Source: JAEMQF01 sp963775015 (GTDB taxonomy: Bacteria > Pseudomonadota > Gammaproteobacteria > Burkholderiales > Burkholderiaceae_C). From it: a stretch of 64,000 nt of DNA. The first letter of the stretch is position 1. Each line of letters starts with the position of its first letter. Under the pieces are notes generated by a model. The model saw nothing but the letters and a program-made list of their open reading frames with translations. It was not told the origin of the DNA and made no database searches. Location: assembly GCA_963775015.1 (NCBI GenBank), contig CAVZHI010000001.1, forward strand, positions 310,001 to 374,000, given 5' to 3'. A program made the translations under genes and the position numbers. Below, piece by piece: positions 9,423 to 17,433 of the stretch.

Positions 9423-10160
9423 ATGGAACTGACGCACGCTCCGACCACGTACATTTTCTCGATGGACAGGTGGCTCCCCACCACACTGCCGGCGAAGCGC
9501 TTGGCCCAGTACATCGAAAGACTTGCCGCGCTCTTTGGCGAGGCTGATCGTGTCCACTTCGTCAAGATCAAACAGGGTAGCGCGCAGCCGAGCTTTGAAG
9601 TCGCACCGGCTGCTGCAATTCAGGTGTGGGAACGGATTCAGGCTGCCAACGACGGAACCCTGGCTGATGCGGTCGCAGCGCGACAGGACCTCAATCGCAT
9701 GCTCATTGAAGATGACTGCACTGGCTATTTGCGCGTCGCGCACGGACCGAAGGTGATCGTTTTTCAAGGTCGAAAGACACCTATTTCGGAAGAGGTGGTG
9801 ATGCACGAGACCGGCGATCTTGAAGGCATGGTCATTCGCATCGGTGGGCGCGATGCAAGCGTCCCGGTCACACTTGATGCTGGGGGTAGTGTCTACCACA
9901 AGTGCAGTGCATCGAGAGCTGTTGCCAAGAGGCTCGCAAGCCATTTGTTCGAAGGAGAAGTTCGAGTGTCCGGCAAGGGGAAATGGCTTCGAGGTGCAGA
10001 TGGGAACTGGAGGTTGCAGTCGTTCGATATCGCTGATTTCGAGCCGCTTGACAACGTGGTGCTTTCGACTTTTGTCAAAGAGATGCAATCTGTAGAAGGC
10101 AGTCAGTGGAACAGCCTGACTGATCCGCAGTCGGAACTCGAAAAAATGAGACAAGACTGA
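9423..10160 (+). CDS. Unknown 245-residue protein paired with a PIN nuclease
   Basis: I do not recognise a named family. The protein has a mixed alpha/beta N-terminal half (about 1-125) and a beta-rich C-terminal half with repeated charged strands (GMVIRIGGRDASVPVTL, then VRVSGKGKWLRGADGNW, then FDIADFEPLDN). It ends in a polar tail, SEWN-like GSQWNSLTDPQSELEK. Its stop overlaps the PIN start as TGATG, so the two are translationally coupled like an antitoxin-toxin pair, although 245 residues is long for an antitoxin. Base composition is clearly less GC-rich than the neighbours, which suggests transfer. Confidence 0.75.
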   Translation: MELTHAPTTYIFSMDRWLPTTLPAKRLAQYIERLAALFGEADRVHFVKIKQGSAQPSFEVAPAAAIQVWERIQAANDGTLADAVAARQDLNRMLIEDDCTGYLRVAHGPKVIVFQGRKTPISEEVVMHETGDLEGMVIRIGGRDASVPVTLDAGGSVYHKCSASRAVAKRLASHLFEGEVRVSGKGKWLRGADGNWRLQSFDIADFEPLDNVVLSTFVKEMQSVEGSQWNSLTDPQSELEKMRQD

Positions 10161-10670
10161 TGGTCGTGTTCGACGCGACAGTTTTGATCGATCTATTCAA
10201 CCCGAAGGCTACCGGCGATCGGCGACGCCGGCTTGATCTGCTGGTTTCGACGCTTCGAGAAGCAGAGGGAGAAAGTCGTCGTACCCGCGCCCGCCTATAC
10301 AGAGTTTCTTGTCGGCGCAGACAGGGCGCGCGACGCTTACCAAGCGAGAATCGAGAAGAGCAGTATTTTCCGGGTAGAACCGTACTCAAAAAAGGTCGCC
10401 ATGGAGTGCGCCATTCTTCTGTCGGACGTTTTCTCGAAGTCGGAGAAGCGCGCAGTCACCAAAACCAAGCTCAAGTTTGATTGGATGATCGTTGCAACGG
10501 CGAGAGCCCTTGACGCATCTTGTCTCTATACCGGGGATGACGATATCGTCAGATGCAGCAAACACGCGGGTGTCACGTCCATACGTCTCGACGACTTACC
10601 GCTTCCTGCCGTGTCGCCTCAACTCGGGTTCGCCTTCGATGCTGGTTCAGGTCAGGGGTCGGCAGACTAG
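10160..10670 (+). pseudogene. PIN-domain nuclease, one-base frameshift near codon 31
   Basis: The N-terminal frame reads MVVFDATVLIDLF, the first PIN acid and strand. After about 10250-10260 the homology continues one frame over (EKVVVPAPAYTEFL, then DWMIVATARAL, then YTGDDDIVRC). All four acidic PIN positions are therefore present across the two frames and no stop interrupts either. A single extra base in CTTCGAG would explain the break. PIN domains are Mg2+-dependent RNases and the usual toxins of VapBC pairs. It may be a recent inactivation or a sequencing error. Confidence 0.78.
10650..10661. repeat. 12-bp direct repeat, right copy
   Basis: GGTCAGGGGTCG, identical to 9319-9330. It lies inside the last codons of the PIN reading frame, so the tail of that protein after about ALDASCLYTGDD...PAVSPQ may be host sequence acquired at the junction. 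Confidence 0.55.
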
Positions 10671-10720
10671 CTTTAGTTGTGTCACCGATCCCCGTGAAGC
10701 GACGCCGCCTCCCATTGAGA

Positions 10721-11932
10721 ATGAAGATCGCCGCCGCGCGGGTCATCGTCTGTTCGCCCGGGCGCAACTTCGTCACGCTGAAGATCGAGACCGATCAAGG
10801 CCTCACCGGAATCGGCGACGCGACGCTGAACGGCCGCGAACTCGCGGTCGCGAGTTACCTCACCGATCACGTCATCCCGTGCCTGATCGGCCGCGATGCG
10901 CAGCAAATCGAAGACACCTGGCAGTACCTCTACAAGGGCGCGTATTGGCGCCGCGGCCCGGTGACGATGAGTGCCATCGCTGCGGTCGACACGGCGCTGT
11001 GGGACATCAAGGCCAAGGCCGCCGGAATGCCGCTCTACCAATTGCTCGGTGGCAAAAGTCGCAGCGGCGTGCTTGTCTACGGCCATGCGAACGGCAGCGA
11101 CATCGAACACACCGTCGATGAAGTGCTGCGCCAGCGCGAATTGGGGTTCAGGGCGATCCGCGCGCAAAGCGGCGTGCCGGGCCTCGCCAAGGTCTATGGC
11201 GTGGCGAAGGGTTCGAGCAACTACGAACCGGCCGACGCGAGCCTGCCGAGCGAGCACGATTGGGCAAGTGACAAATACCTCGCGCACACGCCGAAACTCT
11301 TCGACGCGGTGCGCGCGGCGGTCGGCGCTGACGTGCACTTGCTGCACGACGTGCACCACCGTCTCACGCCGATCGAAGCAGCGCGCCTGGGCAAAGACCT
11401 GGAACCGCATTCCCTGTTCTGGATGGAAGATCCTACGGCCGCGGAGAACCAGGACGCATTTCGCCTCATCAGACAGCACACGACGACGCCGCTCGCGGTG
11501 GGCGAAGTCTTCAACAGCATCTGGGACTGCAAGGCGCTGATCGAAAACCAGCTCATCGATTACATCCGCGCCACGGTCACGCACGCCGGCGGCATCACGC
11601 ACTTGCGGCGCATCGCCGATCTCGCGGCGCTTTATCAGGTGCGAACCGGTTGCCACGGCGCGACCGACCTGTCGCCGGTGTGCATGGGCGCTGCGCTGCA
11701 CTTCGACTTGTGGGTGCCGAACTTCGGCATTCAGGAAGTCATGCCGCACACGAGCGAGACCGACGCCGTGTTCCCGCACGCCTACACGTTCGCGGACGGC
11801 ATGATGCACCCCGGCGAGACGCCCGGCCATGGTGTGGTGATCGACGAAGAACTCGCCGCGAAATACCCGTACCGGCGCGCCTACCTGCCGGTGAACCGCC
11901 TGCAGCACGACGGTACCTTGTGGAACTGGTGA
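10721..11932 (+). CDS. manD: Enolase-superfamily dehydratase, D-mannonate dehydratase (ManD/RspA) family
   Basis: A 403-residue protein close to the usual ManD length. Metal ligands and catalytic acids are visible in LLHDVHHRL (Asp and His), FWMEDPTAAE (Glu) and LAVGEVFNSIWD (Glu). The C-terminal HGATDLSPVCMGAALHFD is typical of the family. ManD-type enzymes dehydrate D-mannonate and sometimes D-gluconate to 2-keto-3-deoxygluconate, though activity varies greatly among members. It resumes the sugar-acid cluster after the PIN module. The ATG at 10721 starts the family-typical MKIAAARVIV; an earlier in-frame start would add unrelated residues. Confidence 0.9.
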   Translation: MKIAAARVIVCSPGRNFVTLKIETDQGLTGIGDATLNGRELAVASYLTDHVIPCLIGRDAQQIEDTWQYLYKGAYWRRGPVTMSAIAAVDTALWDIKAKAAGMPLYQLLGGKSRSGVLVYGHANGSDIEHTVDEVLRQRELGFRAIRAQSGVPGLAKVYGVAKGSSNYEPADASLPSEHDWASDKYLAHTPKLFDAVRAAVGADVHLLHDVHHRLTPIEAARLGKDLEPHSLFWMEDPTAAENQDAFRLIRQHTTTPLAVGEVFNSIWDCKALIENQLIDYIRATVTHAGGITHLRRIADLAALYQVRTGCHGATDLSPVCMGAALHFDLWVPNFGIQEVMPHTSETDAVFPHAYTFADGMMHPGETPGHGVVIDEELAAKYPYRRAYLPVNRLQHDGTLWNW

Positions 11933-11952
11933 CCTCAGGAGCAAGAAAGTCG

Positions 11953-12279
11953 ATGAACATCTATGAATTGCGCACCTACTCGCTTTACGTCGGCAAGATG
12001 GGCGAGGCGGTGAAGCTGTACAGCCAGTTCGGCTACCCGGCGCTGCAGCGCGGCGGGCACGACAAGAAGCTCATCGGCTACTTCCAGGCCGACACCGGTG
12101 CCATCAACCAGCTCGTGCACCTGTGGAAGTTCGACGACGACCAGGATCGGCGCGCGCACTGGGCCGCGGTGTTCAGCAATCCCGACTTCATGGAAGGCTT
12201 CGCGGTGAAATTCCGGCCGCTCGTCATGACACAGGAAGTGAAGCTGCTCACCGCGGCGCCTTGGGGGCCGCACCCGTAG
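11953..12279 (+). CDS. NIPSNAP-family protein
   Basis: A 108-residue ferredoxin-fold (dimeric alpha-beta barrel) protein. The N-terminal MNIYELRTYSLYVGKM and the QLVHLWKFDD core are the NIPSNAP signature. Function is unknown; such small proteins often sit in catabolic operons and may be accessory or isomerase-like. It follows manD by 20 bases and ends the sugar-acid cluster, meeting the LysR gene tail to tail. Confidence 0.85.
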   Translation: MNIYELRTYSLYVGKMGEAVKLYSQFGYPALQRGGHDKKLIGYFQADTGAINQLVHLWKFDDDQDRRAHWAAVFSNPDFMEGFAVKFRPLVMTQEVKLLTAAPWGPHP

Positions 12280-12292
12280 CAGGCGTGCGAAG

Positions 12293-13261
12293 TCAGCGTG
12301 GGGCGCGCGACTTGCGCCCGGCCTGGCGGCGCAAACCCAGCGCCGGCACCGGAACGGCTTGGTCAATCAACTCCCGGCCATCGCTCAACAGGAACTGCTT
12401 GAACGCTTGAGCGACCGGTGCCAAGCGCTTGTTGCGCCGGTGCACGACGTACCAGTTGAGCATCAGCGGAAATCCTTGCACGTCCAGGATCGCCAGACTG
12501 CGCGCGCGCAACTCGCGACTCACCGTGTGCGCCGAGAGGAAGCTGATGCCCATGCCGGCGATCACGGCCTGCTTGATCGTCTCCGTGCTCTTGATCTGCA
12601 TCGCGATGTTGAGCTTGGCCATGTGTGCGCCGAATCCGTCGGCCATCGACTGCCAGGTGTCCGAGCCCGCTTCGCGCACGATGAACAGTTCGCGCAACAC
12701 GCGCGCCATCGGGATACGCGCCTCGCTTGTGAGGGGATGTTTGCGCGCCGCGACAATCACATAGGGGTGCGGCGCGAAGGCCTCGTTGAGCGTATCCGCG
12801 CCTTCGGGCGGGCGCACCATCACCGCCAGGTCGGTGCGGTTCTCGGCCAGGTCAGCGAGCAGTTCGTCGCGATTGCGCACCGCCAGGTTCAGCGTCACGC
12901 CCTGGTGGCGGCGCGCGAATTCGACGAGCAGGCGCGGAAAGAAATAGTCTCCCGCGCTGATCACGGCCACATTCAGCTTGCCACCGGCAACGCCCTTGAA
13001 CTGCGCCATCGCGTTCTGCGCTTCATCGAACTTGGCGATGATCTCGCGGCCGTGTTGCAGCAGCTCGGTGCCCGCCGCCGTGAGATAGATCTTCTTGCCG
13101 AGCTGCTCGAAGAGCGGCAGGCCGGCGTGCTCTTCGAGCTTGCGCACTTGCGTCGACACCGCAGGCTGCGTCAAGTGCAGCTCCTCGGCGGCGCGCGAAT
13201 AGCTCGACAGGCGCGCGACCGCGTCGAACACTTTCAATTGGCGCAGCGTCGCGTTTTTCAC
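12293..13261 (-). CDS. LysR-family transcriptional regulator
   Basis: A 322-residue regulator. The N-terminal winged helix has the classic pattern LRQLKVFDAVARLSSYSRAAEELHLTQPAVSTQVRKLEE, followed by a substrate-binding domain. The N-terminal style resembles CbbR-like LysR proteins, many of which control carbon-fixation or one-carbon genes. The start appears to be GTG at 13261. It is divergent from the small gene at 13430 and sits just beyond the 3' end of the formate dehydrogenase operon. Either the sugar-acid cluster or the small gene could be its target. Confidence 0.9.
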   Translation of the reverse strand: MKNATLRQLKVFDAVARLSSYSRAAEELHLTQPAVSTQVRKLEEHAGLPLFEQLGKKIYLTAAGTELLQHGREIIAKFDEAQNAMAQFKGVAGGKLNVAVISAGDYFFPRLLVEFARRHQGVTLNLAVRNRDELLADLAENRTDLAVMVRPPEGADTLNEAFAPHPYVIVAARKHPLTSEARIPMARVLRELFIVREAGSDTWQSMADGFGAHMAKLNIAMQIKSTETIKQAVIAGMGISFLSAHTVSRELRARSLAILDVQGFPLMLNWYVVHRRNKRLAPVAQAFKQFLLSDGRELIDQAVPVPALGLRRQAGRKSRAPR

Positions 13262-13321
13262 CGCGTTGCGCTCCGTCGTTGGTTAGCGCGTGCGAGTTCA
13301 ACCATCCATAGCCTTCGAGTT

Positions 13322-13332
13322 ATGCAAAGCAT
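13322..13332. promoter_or_regulatory. Candidate LysR-type operator
   Basis: ATGC-AAA-GCAT is a short perfect inverted repeat in the AT-rich divergent region (13262-13429) between the LysR gene and the small unknown gene. LysR proteins usually bind T-N11-A dyads in exactly this position and autoregulate. The assignment rests on position and symmetry only. Confidence 0.35.
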
Positions 13333-13429
13333 CATTTAGTTTAATTGTCATTTATCGACGGCGAGTCCTAGGATGCGGCCATCGACGACGAGTTGTTGTC
13401 GCTTCGTCGTCACCCGCAGGAGACTTGCC

Positions 13430-13765
13430 ATGACCGCCACTCGCATTGCACCCACCGTCGGCGACGCCGGGACCGAGATCGACCGCGGCGCTTTCAACGC
13501 CGCGTTCTACGAGCTGGGGTTGCGCTGGTACTGGGACAGCGACACGTACCGCGAACTCGCATCGACAGCGTGCGAGCGCGAGCGGATCCGCAGCTACCTC
13601 GAAGGCGAACAGGCGCACATGCTGCGCGCTTACGACGCCGAGTTCCTGACCGACGCGATCCTCAAGGCGAAGCAGCGTTGCCACGAATCGATGGCGAACA
13701 GCGCGCCGCGCGCCATGCCGAGTTGCAATTGGTCCGACACACGCTGGGGTGAAACCGGGTTCTGA
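13430..13765 (+). CDS. Small unknown protein divergent from LysR regulator
   Basis: 111 residues, mostly helical and mildly acidic, with an aromatic-rich N-terminal third (AFYELGLRWYWDSDTY) and three Cys, one in a late KQRCHESM segment. CAGGAG lies 8 bases before the ATG at 13430, a strong ribosome site. I do not recognise the family. Divergence from LysR and closeness to the formate dehydrogenase operon hint at one-carbon metabolism, but that is context only. Confidence 0.7.
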   Translation: MTATRIAPTVGDAGTEIDRGAFNAAFYELGLRWYWDSDTYRELASTACERERIRSYLEGEQAHMLRAYDAEFLTDAILKAKQRCHESMANSAPRAMPSCNWSDTRWGETGF

Positions 13766-13825
13766 ATTTCAAGGTCGTTCGAAGCCTGCCGCCAATGCCG
13801 GGCAGACTGGGGCACGAAGGCGGGC

Positions 13826-14593
13826 CTACAGCTGCACCGACGCCTGGCCGATGCCGGAAAACTCGGCGCTCACGAGATCGCCGGCAGCCGCGTGAAGCAT
13901 GCCGACCCAGCTCCCGGTGGTGACGACGCTGCCGGCCGGCACGCTGCGGCCGTCTCGTGTCGCGTGGCGCAGCCACGCCGGCAGTACGAACAGCGGGTCG
14001 GCCAAGGGGTGGCTACCGCGGCGCTCGATCGGCGGCTGCGCGCCGATGCGAACGCGACAGGCCTGTGCGCTCCAATCGCGCGGTCGACAAGGCACCCAGG
14101 CACCGAGCACCAGTGCGCCGTGCGACTGCAGGTCGGCGAGTTTGGCCAGTGCCGGTGCGTCCAGACCTTCGGCCCAGCGCGAATCGACGATTTCGATCGA
14201 CACGCACATCGCATCCACCAGCGAGTCGGCTTCGGCGCGGTTCAGGCCCCTCGCCGTTGCGGCATCGACGTCTCGTGCCAGACGCAGTGCGACCTCGGCT
14301 TCGATGCCGCGATGGTGTAACGGCCACGCGCCCGCATCGGCCGGGCTGGCCCACACGCCTGCGGGCGGCAGGGGGGCGTGCGTGAGGACCGCGTCGCGCG
14401 ACGGCCCGCCCGATTTCCAGTGGCGCGGCGAGCCGTCGCCAAACCAGGCGAAGTGCTGTGCCACGGCGTCCTGCACGGCATACGCCGCCGCCGCGTCGGG
14501 CAGCGTGGCGCCGCCAGCCGGTGCCGGTTGCCCTGTGCGACGGGCGTTGACGATCATCCGGGTTGCGGCGTCGAGCGGCGGCAACGCGGCCAT
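13826..14593 (-). CDS. 2-keto-4-pentenoate hydratase / FAH-superfamily decarboxylase-hydratase
   Basis: A 255-residue MhpD/DmpE-like protein of the FAH superfamily. It has the metal-binding pattern IEAEVALRLARD, the SIEIVDSRW segment and the VTTGSWVGMLHAAAGD loop near the C-terminus. Relatives add water to 2-oxopent-4-enoates in meta-cleavage pathways or decarboxylate oxalocrotonate. It starts 2 bases after the formate dehydrogenase alpha stop (TGACGATG), so it is the last gene of the oxalate operon. No meta-cleavage genes are near, so its role here is open. Confidence 0.85.
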   Translation of the reverse strand: MAALPPLDAATRMIVNARRTGQPAPAGGATLPDAAAAYAVQDAVAQHFAWFGDGSPRHWKSGGPSRDAVLTHAPLPPAGVWASPADAGAWPLHHRGIEAEVALRLARDVDAATARGLNRAEADSLVDAMCVSIEIVDSRWAEGLDAPALAKLADLQSHGALVLGAWVPCRPRDWSAQACRVRIGAQPPIERRGSHPLADPLFVLPAWLRHATRDGRSVPAGSVVTTGSWVGMLHAAAGDLVSAEFSGIGQASVQL

Positions 14594-14595
14594 CG

Positions 14596-17433
14596 TCACA
14601 GGTCCGGGAAGCGCAGCCGCTCCAACACCTGCCCGCCGCCAAAACTGCTCTGCACCGGGGCGGGCCCGCCGCGAGTCACCTTGATTGCGCAGTACTTGAA
14701 TTCGGGAATCTTCGCGAACGGGTCCAGCGCGGCGTTGGTGAGCTTGTTGATCGCCGCTTCGTAATAGCAGAACGGCACGAACACGGCGCCGCGCGGCGTG
14801 CCGTCGTCGGCTCTGGCGTAAAGCGACACCTCGCCGCGGCGTGAAGCGATCGTGACCACGTCGCCGGGCTTTGCGCCGAGCCCGGCCAGATCGAGCGGGT
14901 GCAGCAACGCTGTCGGATCCGGCTCGAGCGCGTCGAGCACCGTCGTGCGCCGCGTCATGCTGCCGGTGTGCCAGTGCTCGAGCTGGCGGCCCGTGATCAG
15001 CACCAGCGGGTAATCGGCGTCGGGCCGCTCGTCGGCCGGGATGATGTCCGCCGGAACGAAGCGCGCCTTGCCGCCTTCGCGCGGAAAGTCGTGGTCGAAC
15101 ACGACCGACGTTCCCGGGTCGCCTTCTTTCACGCAAGGGTAGGTGACGGCGTGTTCGCGCTCGAGCCGCTCCCAGGTGATGCCGCCGATGCTCGGCATGG
15201 TGTGGCGCATTTCGTCGAACACTTCCGACACATGGCCGTAGTCCCAGCCGCAGCCGAGTTGGTTCGCAATCTGTTCGATGATCCACAGGTCCTGGCGCGC
15301 GTCGCCGGGTGGCGGAATCGCCTGGCGGCCGAGCTGCACGAGGCGATCCGTGTTCGTGAACGTGCCGGTCTTTTCGGGGAAAGCACTCGCGGGCAGGATC
15401 ACGTCGGCGAGGTAGGCGGTTTCAGTCAGGAAAATGTCTTGAACGACGAGGTGTTCGAGTGCCGCGAGCGACTCGCGCGCGTGGTTCGCGTCGGGGTCGG
15501 ACATGGCGGGGTTCTCGCCCATCACGTACATGCCGCGGATCGTTCCCTCTTTGATCGCGTGCATCACTTCGACGACCGTCAAGCCCACCTTGGCGTCAAG
15601 CGTTCCGGGTGCGAGCTTCCACGCCGCTTCGAAGCGCGCGCGCACCGGTGCTTCGATGACGCGCTGGTAGTCGGGCAGCATCATCGGGATCAGGCCCGCG
15701 TCCGACGCACCCTGCACATTGTTCTGGCCACGCAAGGGGTGCAAGCCGGTGCCGGGGCGTCCGATCTGGCCCGTCATGAGCGACAGCGCAATCAGGCAGC
15801 GCGCGTTGTCGGTGCCGTGCACGTGTTGGCTGATGCCCATGCCCCACAGAATCATCGACGCCTTGGACGTGGCGTACAGCCGCGCAACATAACGCAGCGT
15901 CGCGGCGTCGATGCCGCAGATCGGCGCCATCAGCTCGGGCGTGTAGCCCGCGACGTTCTTGCGAAGCTCTTCATAGCCGACGGTGCGCGCCGCGATGAAC
16001 TTCTCATCGACGAGGCCCTCGGTGACGATCACGTTCATCATCGCGTTGAGCATCGCGACGTCGGTGTCGGGCTTGAACTGCAGGAAGCGGTGCGCCACGC
16101 GCGAAAGCTCCGAGCGGCGCGGGTCGAGGACGATCAGCTTGGTGCCGGCCTTCGCCGCGTTTTTCATCCACGTCGCGGCGACGGGGTGGTTCACGGTCGG
16201 GTTCGCACCGATCAGGAACACGACCTCCGCCTGCATCACGTCCATCACCGGGTTGCTCACCGCGCCCGAGCCGATGCCTTCCAGCAAAGCGACGACGGAC
16301 GACGCATGGCACAGCCGGGTGCAGTGGTCGACATTGTTGCTGCCGAAACCCGTGCGAACGAGTTTCTGGAACAGGTACGCCTCTTCGTTGCTGCCTTTCG
16401 CCGAGCCGAAACCGGCGAGCGACTTTTTTCCGTGTGCATCGCGAATCGCCTTGAGCTTGCCGCCGGCGAACTCGAGCGCCTCTTCCCAGCTTGCTTCGCG
16501 GAACACGTCCATCACGCGCTCCGGGTCCATCACGAAGTCGCCACGCTTCGGGGGAGCGTCTTTGCGGCGAATCAGCGGTTTCGTCAGGCGTTGCGGGTGG
16601 TGCGCGTAGTCGAAGCCGTAACGACCCTTCACGCACAGGCGCCCATGGTTCGCCGGGCCGTCACGCCCCTCGACGAACAGAATCTTGTCGTCCTTCACGT
16701 TGTAGGTGAGCTGGCAGCCGACACCGCAGTACGGGCACACCGATTCGACTTGACGGTCAGGAACAGCGAGTGCTGCCTCGCGCGCCGGCATGAGCGCGCC
16801 CGTCGGGCAGGCTTGCACGCATTCGCCGCAAGCGACACAGGTCGACGCGCCCATCGGATCGTCCATGTCGAACACGATCTTCGCCTGTTCGCCGCGGAAT
16901 GCCAGGCCGATCACGTCGTTCACCTGTTCGTCGCGGCACGCGCGCAGGCAACGTGTGCACTGGATGCACGCGTCCAGGTTCACGGCAATCGCGGGGTGGG
17001 ACAAATCCGGCGCGACTTTGGCGCGCGCGTCGAAGCGCGGTTTGCCCACACCCAGCTTGACCGCCCACTCATCCACTTCGTTATGCCGCGTGAACGCCTT
17101 CTCGGGCATGTCGGCGAGCAGCAATTCGAGCACGAGCTTTTGCGAACGCACGGCGCGTTCGCTGTCGGTCGTGACCACCATGCCCGCGGCCGGCGCGCGG
17201 CAGCACGAGGGCGCGAGCACGCGTTCGCCGCCGATTTCGACGACGCAGGCGCGGCAATTGCCGACCTGCTCCAGGCCCGTCTTGTAGCAAAGGTGTGGGA
17301 TGTCCACGCCCTCGCGCTTCGCGATTTCGATCAGATTTTCAGACGCGCGGCCGCTCACGTCGCGGCCGTTGAGCTTGAAGGTGACCGACGGTGCATCGAG
17401 CGCCGCCGCTTCCCTGCGCGTGACCGCGTTCAT
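14596..17433 (-). CDS. fdhA: NAD-dependent formate dehydrogenase, alpha (molybdopterin) subunit
   Basis: Catalytic subunit, 945 residues. An N-terminal 2Fe-2S domain (residues about 18-95, with CYKTGLEQVGNCRAC) is followed by two 4Fe-4S ferredoxin clusters (CIQCTRCLRAC, CVACGECVQAC), a CPYCGVGC 4Fe-4S motif and the bis-MGD domain. The metal-binding Cys is Cys375 in RLCHASS, so the enzyme is not a selenoprotein. The ATG at 17433 overlaps the beta-subunit stop (ATGA). It oxidises formate to CO2 and passes electrons to FdhB and NAD+. In this operon it consumes formate released from formyl-CoA. The frame is open further upstream, but that part is antisense-style filler. Confidence 0.94.
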   Translation of the reverse strand: MNAVTRREAAALDAPSVTFKLNGRDVSGRASENLIEIAKREGVDIPHLCYKTGLEQVGNCRACVVEIGGERVLAPSCCRAPAAGMVVTTDSERAVRSQKLVLELLLADMPEKAFTRHNEVDEWAVKLGVGKPRFDARAKVAPDLSHPAIAVNLDACIQCTRCLRACRDEQVNDVIGLAFRGEQAKIVFDMDDPMGASTCVACGECVQACPTGALMPAREAALAVPDRQVESVCPYCGVGCQLTYNVKDDKILFVEGRDGPANHGRLCVKGRYGFDYAHHPQRLTKPLIRRKDAPPKRGDFVMDPERVMDVFREASWEEALEFAGGKLKAIRDAHGKKSLAGFGSAKGSNEEAYLFQKLVRTGFGSNNVDHCTRLCHASSVVALLEGIGSGAVSNPVMDVMQAEVVFLIGANPTVNHPVAATWMKNAAKAGTKLIVLDPRRSELSRVAHRFLQFKPDTDVAMLNAMMNVIVTEGLVDEKFIAARTVGYEELRKNVAGYTPELMAPICGIDAATLRYVARLYATSKASMILWGMGISQHVHGTDNARCLIALSLMTGQIGRPGTGLHPLRGQNNVQGASDAGLIPMMLPDYQRVIEAPVRARFEAAWKLAPGTLDAKVGLTVVEVMHAIKEGTIRGMYVMGENPAMSDPDANHARESLAALEHLVVQDIFLTETAYLADVILPASAFPEKTGTFTNTDRLVQLGRQAIPPPGDARQDLWIIEQIANQLGCGWDYGHVSEVFDEMRHTMPSIGGITWERLEREHAVTYPCVKEGDPGTSVVFDHDFPREGGKARFVPADIIPADERPDADYPLVLITGRQLEHWHTGSMTRRTTVLDALEPDPTALLHPLDLAGLGAKPGDVVTIASRRGEVSLYARADDGTPRGAVFVPFCYYEAAINKLTNAALDPFAKIPEFKYCAIKVTRGGPAPVQSSFGGGQVLERLRFPDL

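Noticed and set aside
13826..15286. Extension of the hydratase frame upstream to 15286
   Set aside because: It would run through fdhA in another frame; the start at 14593, two bases after the fdhA stop, fits the family length.
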